A program made the position numbers and the translations under genes. Positions 7,022-14,868 of a stretch of DNA of 20,782 nucleotides are shown here, piece after piece (the first letter of the stretch is position 1; the number at the start of each line of letters is the position of its first letter). Origin of the DNA: Candidatus Galligastranaerophilus gallistercoris (GTDB taxonomy: Bacteria > Cyanobacteriota > Vampirovibrionia > Gastranaerophilales > Gastranaerophilaceae); assembly GCA_018710795.1 (NCBI GenBank), contig DVJH01000142.1:1-20782 (forward strand). Direction: 5' to 3'. The notes under the pieces are model-generated. The model had not been told where the DNA came from. It ran no database searches and worked only from the letters and a program-made list of their open reading frames with translations.

Positions 7022-7903
7022 ATGGCGGACAATACCGTTAAAATAGACAGATACTTAATATCAAAATTATTCCCTCAAAGAACGGCTGATTCAAATAAAG
7101 GAACCTATGGCACCGTTTTAAATATAGCAGGCTCAATATATTATCCGGGTGCAGCATACTTAAGCTCGATATCGGCGCTAAAATCGGGCTGCGGCTTGGT
7201 AAGGCTTGCAACCGAAAGCTCGGTTATCCCGATAACAGCCGCCAATTCTCCCGATATAACTTTTTTGGACCTCGGACAGAATGAAATCGGCACCATACCG
7301 AAAGACGCTTTTAAAATATTAAAAAACATAAAATCGCCTTCCTGTATTTCAATCGGCTGCGGACTTTCGACTCTGGCGCCGGTCAGAGAATTCGTAATTA
7401 AGTTTTTGAAAAACTATATTGATTCAACAATTCCCGTTATTATTGATGCCGACGCAATCAATATATTATCATCCGAAAACAATAAGCCGCTTCCCCTAAA
7501 TTCTGCCGTTACACCCCACCTGAAAGAATTATCAAGGCTTCTGGGGGTGTCGGTTGAAGAAATTCAATCGGACAGAATAAAATGGGCAAAAGAAGCAAGC
7601 GGGAAACTCGATTGTATAGTTGTCTTAAAAGGGCTGAATACAATTGTTTCAATACCTAACGGAAACGTTTTTGTAAACACAACCGGAAATTCCGCCCTGT
7701 CTCACGGAGGAACGGGCGATGTTCTTTGCGGAATGATTGCAGGATTTGCGGCACAGGGAATAAAGCTTGAAGATGCCTGTGTTCTAGGGGTTTATCTCCA
7801 TGGAAGAGCGGGCGAGCTTGCATCAAAAAAACTGACCAAATATTCAACTCTGGCATCGGATGTAGTAAAATTCATCCCCGAGGCATTTAAGGAATTTGTT
7901 TAA
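7022..7903 (+). CDS. nnrD: ADP/ATP-dependent NAD(P)H-hydrate dehydratase (stand-alone NnrD)
   Basis: NnrD repairs hydrated, inactive NAD(P)H by removing water at the expense of ADP or ATP. The 293-residue protein has the ribokinase-like YjeF C-terminal fold: KGTYGTVLNIAGS (about 26-38), the TPHLKELSRL segment, and TTGNSALSHGGTGDVLCG with the catalytic aspartate D233, then HGRAGELAS. Many bacteria carry NnrD fused to the NAD(P)HX epimerase NnrE. Here the epimerase half is absent and the length fits the dehydratase alone, so any NnrE must be encoded elsewhere. It begins two bases after the trmL stop, with GGAGGA somewhat far (about 11 bases) from the ATG. Confidence 0.92.
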   Translation: MADNTVKIDRYLISKLFPQRTADSNKGTYGTVLNIAGSIYYPGAAYLSSISALKSGCGLVRLATESSVIPITAANSPDITFLDLGQNEIGTIPKDAFKILKNIKSPSCISIGCGLSTLAPVREFVIKFLKNYIDSTIPVIIDADAINILSSENNKPLPLNSAVTPHLKELSRLLGVSVEEIQSDRIKWAKEASGKLDCIVVLKGLNTIVSIPNGNVFVNTTGNSALSHGGTGDVLCGMIAGFAAQGIKLEDACVLGVYLHGRAGELASKKLTKYSTLASDVVKFIPEAFKEFV

Positions 7904-7914
7904 AGGAAAACAAT

Positions 7915-8535
7915 ATGAAAAAAGCCGCTTCGTTTATTTTTATATTCTGCACCCTCATTGCTTTCTGCGCCCCCGTTTTTGCGCTTGACCCCGTATATGA
8001 AAACGATAAAGTCATATACGATACAAAAACAAAATGCTGGTCAAAAGAAGAAAATAAAGAAGGAATAATTCTATATAAAAAGACTTCAAGCGGAACGGGG
8101 AGTTATTCAATTTATTATTACAAATGCGATAAGCCCGCATTTCAAAGCAGCTCCAATTTTGAATTTATTGACGATAAAAAGCTGATTGCGGTTGATAATG
8201 CATCGCTTAAATATTCAAAAATAATTTTTGACGGTTCAAAATTTATTCAAATTCCGCTTGAAATTGAAGAATTAAAAACGATTTTTCCCGACGTTGAAAT
8301 TATAAAAATTTCACGCTTCAAAAATAACAAACTTACGATTAAAAAACCTTTATTTGAAAAGAAAACCGTATTGCTCGTTAATGATACGGACGAATTTTTC
8401 CATAAATATTTTGTAAGCCCCGAATCTTCCGCAAATAAAAACATCAAAGGACTTATAACCTTATCAAAAAAATTCACAAAAGTAAAATTTTGTCATCTCG
8501 GGGAAAAAGACGGTCTTACAATATATATAAAATAA
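7915..8535 (+). CDS. Secreted protein of unknown function
   Basis: The 206-residue protein begins with a clear signal peptide (about residues 1-24, MKKAASFIF to APVFALDP) and has no other membrane segment, so it should be periplasmic or exported. I do not recognise the family. The mature part is rich in Lys, Tyr, Phe and Ser, with a YSIYYYKC stretch and three cysteines. AAGGA sits seven bases before the ATG, and the gene starts 11 bases after nnrD, so it is probably the last gene of the lptC operon. Its stop lies one base from the stop of the convergent diguanylate cyclase gene, with no visible terminator between them. Confidence 0.8.
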   Translation: MKKAASFIFIFCTLIAFCAPVFALDPVYENDKVIYDTKTKCWSKEENKEGIILYKKTSSGTGSYSIYYYKCDKPAFQSSSNFEFIDDKKLIAVDNASLKYSKIIFDGSKFIQIPLEIEELKTIFPDVEIIKISRFKNNKLTIKKPLFEKKTVLLVNDTDEFFHKYFVSPESSANKNIKGLITLSKKFTKVKFCHLGEKDGLTIYIK

Positions 8536-8536
8536 T

Positions 8537-10341
8537 TTATTCTTTTGTCTCGGACACAACCTGATTTCTGCCGTTTTCTTTTGCAATATAAAGACATTTA
8601 TCGGCGTATTCAATTAATCCCTGAACCGAATCGGAATTATCGGGCATTGTGGCAACGCCGAGGCTTATCGTAACATGGGTCCAATCACCCGTTGCAAGTT
8701 CAAATTCCCTTTGCCTTACCGCTTCGCAAATTTTTATTGCAACCGTTGTTGCGGCTTCTTTATCCGTATTGGTTAAAATGACCGCCATTTCCTCTCCGCC
8801 GTATCGGCAGGGAATATCGGTCGAGCGGATATTTTTCTTTATGGTGCTTGCAACCTGTCTTAAAACGGCGTCCCCCGATTGATGTCCGTATTTATCGTTA
8901 AATTTTTTAAAGAAATCAATATCAATCATAATAAGAGAAAAAGGCGTATTATATCTTTTTGAGTTATCAATATTTAATTTCATCTGCTCCTGAAAATATC
9001 TGTGGTTATACATCTCAGTCAGCGCATCCGTTACCGCAAGCTTGTATGTATGCTCGTAATCTCTTGAAGTTATGATATATTTAACCGCATAAGAAGCGGT
9101 TATCGTGGCAACGGCGCACACAATCGGAAGCACCAGAGGAATCCATAAATTCATATAATGCATAACGACAAGCGTTATCAGAGTGTACAAAACAATCAAT
9201 ACAAATACTTTAACGGAAGCAATCGAAACCGATTTTGAACGATAAACGATTAAACCGGTAATAGCCGCAAGAATTAAAGAAATTACAATATCAAAAATAA
9301 GATTTGTTTTTTTAATAAAATTATTATCCAAAATATTATTCAAAAACGTGGTATGAACTTCAACACCCGCGTATCTTGCAGATAAAGGAGTCGATTTAAC
9401 GTCCGAAGAACTTGTTGTTGTAACTCCGACATAAACTATTTTATTTTTAAATTTATCTTCCAAAAATTTTAAATCGTTTTTATCAATAGCTTTATCAACT
9501 TCCCAAACGGGAATATATTCATAAGTAAAAGCGGGACCGTACCAGTTAAGATAAGCTTTGCCGTTATCCTGCAGGGGGATAAATCTTTTATCTTTTTCAG
9601 ACAGTATTAAATTGTGCTCGCTATCTATTTTTAAATTTTTAATATCCAGTTTTAATAAATCAAGCGCCACAAGAAGCGTCAGGTGTTTGTAAAATTTATC
9701 TTTATACACAAAAACGGGGAGTTTTGACCTTATTATTCCGTCTTTATCTCTTGCAATATTGATAAATCCTATGTTATCCGTGCCGTATAGCAATTCGGGG
9801 ATAATTCCTCTGACGTTTTTAAAATTTATATATTCGGCTTTTTTTAAAAAACCGATATCGCCTTCAATATTTGTATTTAAACTCTCGGGCAAATCAATTG
9901 CTTTTCTTAATTCTTCATTTTGGTTATCAAAATTCATTGAAACATAAATGTTTTCTTTTCCTTTAATAACATCGGATAAAGCTTTATCCGTATTTCCGTA
10001 TGCTTTAAAATTTTGAACAAATAAAAGGTCAAAAACAATTGCTTTAGGGTTAACTTTTTCCATTCCCTTAGCCAGCTTTGCCCAAAATCCCTCGGCGCAG
10101 GCCATGCACCGTAAGTTGAAACTATATATTCATACCCCGGGTCATCCACGGTTAAAATAACAATATCTTTGTTATGATGTTTATATTTTGAAATTACCTG
10201 CTGCCTTAAATCGAAAGTTTTATTCTCGACTTCGCCCAAAAAATCCCATATTCCCAAAAACCTGAATAAATAACATGCAGCAAAAAACATCAGGATAATT
10301 GAAATAAAAAATATGGAATCTTTAATCGGTTTTTCTCTCAT
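8537..10341 (-). pseudogene. CHASE2-diguanylate cyclase, split by a one-base frameshift
   Basis: Read together, two overlapping frames encode a membrane sensor of about 601 residues. Frame 1 (ATG at 10341) gives an N-terminal membrane helix and the first part of a CHASE2 domain up to YGAWPAPRDF. The next frame then continues with WAKLAKGMEKVNPKAIVFDLLF, the rest of CHASE2, three membrane helices (about 9040-9310) and a GGDEF domain. The GGDEF active site reads GGEEM (8786-8800) and the RxxD inhibitory site is present (RSTD, 8816-8827), so the catalytic part looks intact and would make cyclic di-GMP. One missing T in TTTT (10084-10087 on the plus strand) explains the break; adding one base makes the length divisible by three. 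Without correction, frame 1 runs on to 9934 and the second frame is open from 10105. It may be a real pseudogene, a sequence error or a recoding site. Confidence 0.88.
10084..10087 (-). other. Frameshift point in the CHASE2 domain
   Basis: On the minus strand the sequence reads AGG GAT TTT GGG. The conserved continuation needs GAT TTT TGG GCA, one more T. A minus-one slip of the Phe tRNA on TTTT would restore the frame, but there is no standard X-XXY-YYZ slippery heptamer. Protein similarity to CHASE2 changes frame exactly here. Confidence 0.8.
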
Positions 10342-10345
10342 AAGC

Positions 10346-10552
10346 TTAATTATACTTGATGTTGTCGGAAAATTCCAATTCATCAATAATGTTACAAACG
10401 GGGTTCAATTTGTCAAAATTAAACTTAATGTTATGGTTCAATAAAAACCTGATTAACATCATCGTGTCATTGCCTTGTTCGTATTTGCCGAATGAAAGAT
10501 AATCAATGAGGCATTTTTCGTTTCTGTTCATAATAGGGCTATTATTAAACAT
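10346..10552 (-). CDS. Small ORF of 68 codons, doubtful
   Basis: This ORF lies between the AAA+ gene and the diguanylate cyclase gene and ends five bases before the latter's ATG at 10341. Possible starts are the ATG at 10552 or at 10531. A TATATT box (10566-10561) lies eight bases before the first. The protein is not recognised; LIRFLLNHNIKFN faintly resembles an ankyrin-repeat helix pair, but this is too weak to name it. The codon use is compatible with a gene, and the interval of about 240 bases is otherwise long for this dense window. The promoter box of the next gene lies inside its end, so it could be a real short gene, a remnant or chance. Confidence 0.35.
   Translation of the reverse strand: MFNNSPIMNRNEKCLIDYLSFGKYEQGNDTMMLIRFLLNHNIKFNFDKLNPVCNIIDELEFSDNIKYN
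10349..10378 (-). promoter_or_regulatory. Promoter of the CHASE2-GGDEF gene, leaderless position
   Basis: On the minus strand TTGGAA (10378-10373) and a perfect TATAAT (10354-10349) are separated by 18 bases. The -10 box ends seven bases before the ATG at 10341, so the A of the start codon is the expected transcription start. No Shine-Dalgarno site is present. The box also encodes the last residues of the small ORF upstream. Confidence 0.65.
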
Positions 10553-10627
10553 ATTAAGAAAATATAAATCAACCTAAAAGTTTGTTTTTTTATCCGTTTT
10601 TCCTCTTTTTGGGTGATTTATGCCGTT

Positions 10628-12091
10628 TTATTCTTTTTTCGGATCAAGCGCCAATCTATCCGTTCTCGGTTTTAACACCATTGCCGCACTCGGCGCAAAG
10701 CCTATTGTTTTTTTATTGCTTTTCGGTTTGTACAATGCTTCATCTATTTTCTCTTCATCCGTTTCGCTTATCGCATTATCAAAATCTTCAAGTGAAATAT
10801 CGGCTCTTCCCCTTTTTAAGGCAAGCATTGAAGCGTCATCCGCAATAATATTAATACTGTGGCATGAATAACCGTCCGATAAGCCCGCAAGAACTTCAAG
10901 CGCCTCTTTATCTTCAAGAAGTTTTTGTCCTTTTGATTTTTTGGATAAATTATTTGCAAGCAAACTCATGCGCTGTTTTTTATCGGGGAGCCCCACATAC
11001 CTTTTAGTATCAAATCTTCTTCGTATGGCGGGGTCAATCATATCATATTTGTTTGTTGCACCTATAACAATAACATTGTGCGCTTTTGCGCCTTCAATAT
11101 ATTTTAAAAGCGCCGCCGTTGCTTTTATATCTTCATTGCTTTGAAAATTATCCCTGTCCGATGTCATGGCATCAAGCTCGTCCATAAACAAAATAACGGG
11201 TTTTTCCGATTCATCGCCTTTTTTATAAATATATTCAAACGATTGTCTTATATTATTTGACGTCTGGTTGACAAATTTTGAACCGGTATTGGCATTATTC
11301 ATAACATAAACATCCCCGCCGATTTCAGCCGAAAGCGCTTCAATTATATATGTTTTGCCGCACCCGGGAGGACCGTATAATAAAATCCCCGACGGAAGCC
11401 TTTTTCCGTATTCGATAAGGTCAAGTTTCGCTTGCTCCGGGTTATTAACGGGTTCAATTACATCTTCGGTTAATTCGCTTTTTAATTTCTCCATTCCCAT
11501 AACATCATCCATGCCCTTTGGAGAAAATTCGGTTCTTGCAAGCTTTTCTACAACAGGCTCCTCGTCGGTTGATGAAACCTTATCTTCATTTCGTTCTTTG
11601 TGCGCTCCGTATGTTTTTAAAACATCCGCTATCTGCATTTGCCCTGTGGCTTTATATTTTCTTGCTTCTTCTAATTCGTTTTTTATTTCTTCATCGGTTT
11701 TTCCTATATCGCTGTTCCAAAATCTTATCTGATCTAAAATATTTTGGCGCCAGTTTTTATCTTTATTTTTACATCTTTTTAGAGAAGAAGAATAATAATC
11801 ATATTCTGATTCCAGATACTCATCCGCACCATCTAAAAGCATAACGACATTTGATAAAAGGGTATCTTTCATTGAAAGAAACAGACCCACATAATCCGAA
11901 TTATTATATTTTGCTCCCTTTTTCTTTTCATTTATTTTGACCGTATCTTCCATTTGATTACAGGTTTTTGAATAATCCAAAACCGCGCTTTGAAGCGCAG
12001 GGTCTTCAATTTTTCCTATATTGTCTTCTAAATATTTCTGGCTTCTTTTGCTGTAACCGAAAGTTACGGGGCTTATATAATTAATCTGCAA
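10628..12091 (-). CDS. AAA+ ATPase, Cdc48/FtsH-type ATPase domain without protease
   Basis: The 487-residue protein has an N-terminal helical, charged region of about 190 residues that I do not recognise, followed by one AAA+ module. Walker A is GPPGCGKT (K246), Walker B is VILFMDELDAM (D304, E305), sensor 1 is GATN and an arginine-finger region reads PAIRRRFD. A C-terminal helical lid ends in a basic tail. No membrane segment and no HExxH zinc protease motif are present, so it is not FtsH, although it occupies the position downstream of tilS-hpt that ftsH has in Firmicutes. I chose the TTG at 12091 because GAGGA (12103-12099) lies seven bases before it; a TTG at 12109 would add six residues but has no such site. 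It probably remodels proteins; its partner is unknown. Confidence 0.82.
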   Translation of the reverse strand: MQINYISPVTFGYSKRSQKYLEDNIGKIEDPALQSAVLDYSKTCNQMEDTVKINEKKKGAKYNNSDYVGLFLSMKDTLLSNVVMLLDGADEYLESEYDYYSSSLKRCKNKDKNWRQNILDQIRFWNSDIGKTDEEIKNELEEARKYKATGQMQIADVLKTYGAHKERNEDKVSSTDEEPVVEKLARTEFSPKGMDDVMGMEKLKSELTEDVIEPVNNPEQAKLDLIEYGKRLPSGILLYGPPGCGKTYIIEALSAEIGGDVYVMNNANTGSKFVNQTSNNIRQSFEYIYKKGDESEKPVILFMDELDAMTSDRDNFQSNEDIKATAALLKYIEGAKAHNVIVIGATNKYDMIDPAIRRRFDTKRYVGLPDKKQRMSLLANNLSKKSKGQKLLEDKEALEVLAGLSDGYSCHSINIIADDASMLALKRGRADISLEDFDNAISETDEEKIDEALYKPKSNKKTIGFAPSAAMVLKPRTDRLALDPKKE

Positions 12092-12098
12092 AAATTTA

Positions 12099-12103
12099 TC
12101 CTC
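12099..12103 (-). promoter_or_regulatory. Shine-Dalgarno site deciding the AAA+ start
   Basis: GAGGA on the minus strand (12103-12099) lies seven bases before TTG 12091-12089, ideal spacing, and inside the longer frame that would begin at TTG 12109. It favours the shorter protein. No in-frame ATG exists near either candidate. Confidence 0.55.
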
Positions 12104-12136
12104 GAACAAATATGTTATTTTAATAAAAATGCTGAA

Positions 12137-12667
12137 TTAATTTTTTTGCGTTTCATAATATCCGATATACGGAATATTTCTCATAAATTCATTATAATCA
12201 AGCCCGAACCCGACAATGAACTTATCATCCACGTCAAACGCATAAAAATCGGGCTCAATATCAAATTTTCTGGCGCATTTTTTATCAAACATAACCGCAA
12301 GTTTAACATCTTTAACATTGCATTTTGTTTTAAGATAATCAAGCAAAAATTTTAAAGTAAGCCCCGTGTCCATAATATCTTCAACGACAAGAACCTTTTC
12401 ATTTTCAAGAGGCGGCAGGGATACATTTAAAGCGGAAACCCTCCCCGTTGAATGTTTTGAGCACCCGTAGCTTGATAAGCTCACAAATTCCATTCTGACA
12501 GGCATTTTTAAATATTTTACAAGCTCGCAAAAAAACATAACTGCGCCTTTTAGCACGCATATTGCAACAATCGGCTCGTCCGCCCCGTACGTTTTATTTA
12601 TTTCATCCGCAAGATGTTTTATTCTTTCTTTTAATTCAACTTCACCGACCAGAGTTTTCAATTCCAT
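12137..12667 (-). CDS. hpt: Hypoxanthine (guanine) phosphoribosyltransferase
   Basis: This 176-residue enzyme salvages hypoxanthine and guanine by joining them to PRPP to form IMP and GMP in the cytoplasm. The PRPP-binding loop VVEDIMDTGLTL is at residues 94-105, the LKG motif at 39-41 and the SSYG flexible-loop start at 65-68. The C-terminal KFDIEPDFYAFDVDDKFIVG segment holds the purine-binding residues typical of the family. The length is normal. The ATG lies three bases after the tilS stop, a pairing seen in many bacteria, and the AAA+ gene follows within about 45 bases. Confidence 0.94.
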   Translation of the reverse strand: MELKTLVGEVELKERIKHLADEINKTYGADEPIVAICVLKGAVMFFCELVKYLKMPVRMEFVSLSSYGCSKHSTGRVSALNVSLPPLENEKVLVVEDIMDTGLTLKFLLDYLKTKCNVKDVKLAVMFDKKCARKFDIEPDFYAFDVDDKFIVGFGLDYNEFMRNIPYIGYYETQKN

Positions 12668-12670
12668 AAT

Positions 12671-13975
12671 CTATTCCTTTATTATTTTTAAACTGTAGCA
12701 GTTTTTTTGATTTTTTTCTACCCTGTTTTTTTCAGACACGGTAAAATAAGGAATAAAAATAACTTCATCGTTCAAACAAATTAAAGGAATTTTATTCCTT
12801 AATTCAGACGGAATTTTTTTCTTTATAAAATAAGTTTTTAGTTTTTGAATTGTTTTTGAATTAAAAGGCTGAATTTTATCCCCTTCTTTTTTTGTTCTTA
12901 TTGTATACCTGTTTTGAAAATCCAAATTCAAATATTGAATATCATCTTTTTTGTCCGGAAAAACCTTCGGCACGGAAGCTTTTTCAATGATAAATTTATA
13001 ATTTAAAAAATGATTTATTCCTTCTTTTAAAATAACTTCCCTGTCGCACTTTTCAATTTTTGAATTTATCATATAGATTTTATTATCATAGACTTTTAAA
13101 AATAAATCACCCTTCAAAGAAAGAATTTTAGAATCGTTTTCTTCTATAAAATTAACCGTTTTTTCAATATTTTTATAATCTCTGTTTTTTAAAACTCCCT
13201 GCATAATTGAATTTATGATTTCAAATTTTAATTCTTTATCTAAAGATAAAAACTTATCTCTTAAAATTTTATCCCCTTCAAAAATTTCTTTTTTAGTCTC
13301 TAAAATAATTTTATCCAGCAAATTTTGCTGCATAATATTTACTTTGATAAAAGAAGAAATCGAATTAATAACTTCAGGGTTAATTTCTTTCATAAGGGGA
13401 ATAATTTCTTCCCTTATTAAATTTCTTTTATATTTTGTATCAAAATTTGAATTATCCGTTATATATTGAACGTTATTTTCTTTTGCATAATCAATAATTT
13501 CATCTCTTGTAAAATCAAGAAGCGGACGATAAAAACAATCTCTTATTTTTAAAATCGATTTCAGCCCCCTTGGCCCCGTTCCTTTAATTAATCTGTATAT
13601 AAGAGTTTCAATGTTATCGTTTTTGTTGTGTGCCAGAAATACGGCATCTGCTCTGAATTTTTCTCTGCATTTTTCAAAAAACGCATATCTTAACTCTCTT
13701 GCCATAGTTTCCGTTTTTTTGTCGTTATTATCCGTTTTTTCCGAGTAAAACGGAATATTTTTTGATTTTGCAAGGTTATATGCAAATTTTTCATCATTAT
13801 CGGATTCAATCCCTCTCCAATTATGATTAAAATGAATTGCAATCAAATTAATGTTTTTTATTTTTGACAAAATATCAAACAAAACGGAACTGTCCGCCCC
13901 GCCCGACAACCCGAGAAGTATCGTCTTATTTTCAAGATTATTTTCTTTAATAAATTTTTTAACACTGTTTAGCAT
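12671..13975 (-). CDS. tilS: tRNA(Ile)-lysidine synthase TilS
   Basis: TilS attaches lysine to cytidine 34 of the tRNA-Ile with CAU anticodon, which changes its reading from AUG to AUA and is essential in most bacteria. The 434-residue protein carries the PP-loop SGGADS (24-29), then FNHNWRG, the ARELRYAFF segment, a HNKNDNIETL motif, and the GPRGL and RPLL(x)FTRDEI segments, followed by the C-terminal TilS domains (RTKKEGDKIQP, then RNKIPLICLND). The frame overlaps the end of the LdpA-like gene by 17 bases, so they are co-transcribed. The many ATA codons in this AT-rich window fit a need for TilS. Confidence 0.95.
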   Translation of the reverse strand: MLNSVKKFIKENNLENKTILLGLSGGADSSVLFDILSKIKNINLIAIHFNHNWRGIESDNDEKFAYNLAKSKNIPFYSEKTDNNDKKTETMARELRYAFFEKCREKFRADAVFLAHNKNDNIETLIYRLIKGTGPRGLKSILKIRDCFYRPLLDFTRDEIIDYAKENNVQYITDNSNFDTKYKRNLIREEIIPLMKEINPEVINSISSFIKVNIMQQNLLDKIILETKKEIFEGDKILRDKFLSLDKELKFEIINSIMQGVLKNRDYKNIEKTVNFIEENDSKILSLKGDLFLKVYDNKIYMINSKIEKCDREVILKEGINHFLNYKFIIEKASVPKVFPDKKDDIQYLNLDFQNRYTIRTKKEGDKIQPFNSKTIQKLKTYFIKKKIPSELRNKIPLICLNDEVIFIPYFTVSEKNRVEKNQKNCYSLKIIKE

Positions 13976-14867
13976 TTAATAAACTTTTAGTCCTTTTAAC
14001 AAAATCCGAAGCAATTTTGAGCGCTTCTTTTTCTTCTTTTGCTTCGGTCATTTTTCTTGCAAAACTGCCGTATCCGATTGAACAATCAAGGTTTATTTCA
14101 TTTGCAAGTTTTGCGCTGTATTCGTTCGTGCCGCCCGATAAAACAACATCATATCCTAAATTTTTAACAAAATTTCCGAAAGCAATCGTTTCAATGGTGC
14201 TTGATAAATCTTCGCTTCCGCCGTTCATTGAATTTCCGTCCGCCTGCACGATAAAAGGCTTATCTTTTGTTATTTCTTTTAACTCAAAAAGAAGCTCTTT
14301 TACCGTTTCGTTTGAAAAATAATTTCTGTTAAGACAAACGCTCATAATACAGTTTATATTTTTCAATTTATCAATTATTTTTTTATAATCATTTTTTATT
14401 TTTTCAATATCTTTAATTGAAATATGAACTTCAACCATATCAAGCTTAACATCTTTTTTTAAAAATTCATCAAACTCGATTTCATCGTCATATATCTCAA
14501 TTGCATTATACCCGCATACTTTTTGGCACCTTGAACACCCGATACATCTTAATTTATCGATTTCGGGCGGATTAATCGCACAATCAATGCAAACATTTTT
14601 GCATTGATTGCAAAGGGTGCATTTTTCTTTTATTATTTTTGCTTTCTTGCCGTGAATATCGCCTTTAACGGGAATTGAAACACAAAAAGTATATTTATTT
14701 AAATCAAAACCCGCTTTTATTGCTTCACTTTGAATGTAGGGCATAACATCAATTGATGTGTCAAAAATATCGGCGCCCGCTTTCATCCAAACTAAAACAA
14801 GGTCTTTGACCTTGTTTTTATCTTTACTGCCTAAGCCTGTTATTAATTTGAATTTTCCTTTATACAT
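13959..14867 (-). CDS. ldpA: LdpA-like iron-sulfur protein
   Basis: The 302-residue protein resembles cyanobacterial LdpA (light-dependent period), an iron-sulfur protein that links cellular redox state to the KaiABC clock. An N-terminal segment with KLITGLGSKD and AGADIFDTSID is followed by two four-cysteine sets, C83-x2-C86-x2-C89-x3-C93 and C108-x2-C111-x2-C114-x3-C118, each able to hold a [4Fe-4S] cluster. The C-terminal half has QADGNSMNGG, VVLSGGTNEYSAKL and IGYGSFARK, which correspond to the DGRPMSGD, LAGGTN and YGSYARK segments I know from LdpA. I chose the ATG at 14867, one base after the aspartokinase stop, because the 35-residue upstream extension overlaps aspartokinase and looks unrelated. 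Its role here, outside photosynthesis, is unknown; redox sensing is inference. Confidence 0.8.
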   Translation of the reverse strand: MYKGKFKLITGLGSKDKNKVKDLVLVWMKAGADIFDTSIDVMPYIQSEAIKAGFDLNKYTFCVSIPVKGDIHGKKAKIIKEKCTLCNQCKNVCIDCAINPPEIDKLRCIGCSRCQKVCGYNAIEIYDDEIEFDEFLKKDVKLDMVEVHISIKDIEKIKNDYKKIIDKLKNINCIMSVCLNRNYFSNETVKELLFELKEITKDKPFIVQADGNSMNGGSEDLSSTIETIAFGNFVKNLGYDVVLSGGTNEYSAKLANEINLDCSIGYGSFARKMTEAKEEKEALKIASDFVKRTKSLLNAKQC

Positions 14868-14868
14868 C

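Noticed and set aside
10564..10621. Imperfect inverted repeat (ATAAATCAACC at 10564-10574 and GGGTGATTTAT at 10611-10621) after the AAA+ gene
   Set aside because: Ten of eleven bases pair, but the loop is 36 bases and no clean T run follows on the minus strand, so I do not call it a terminator.
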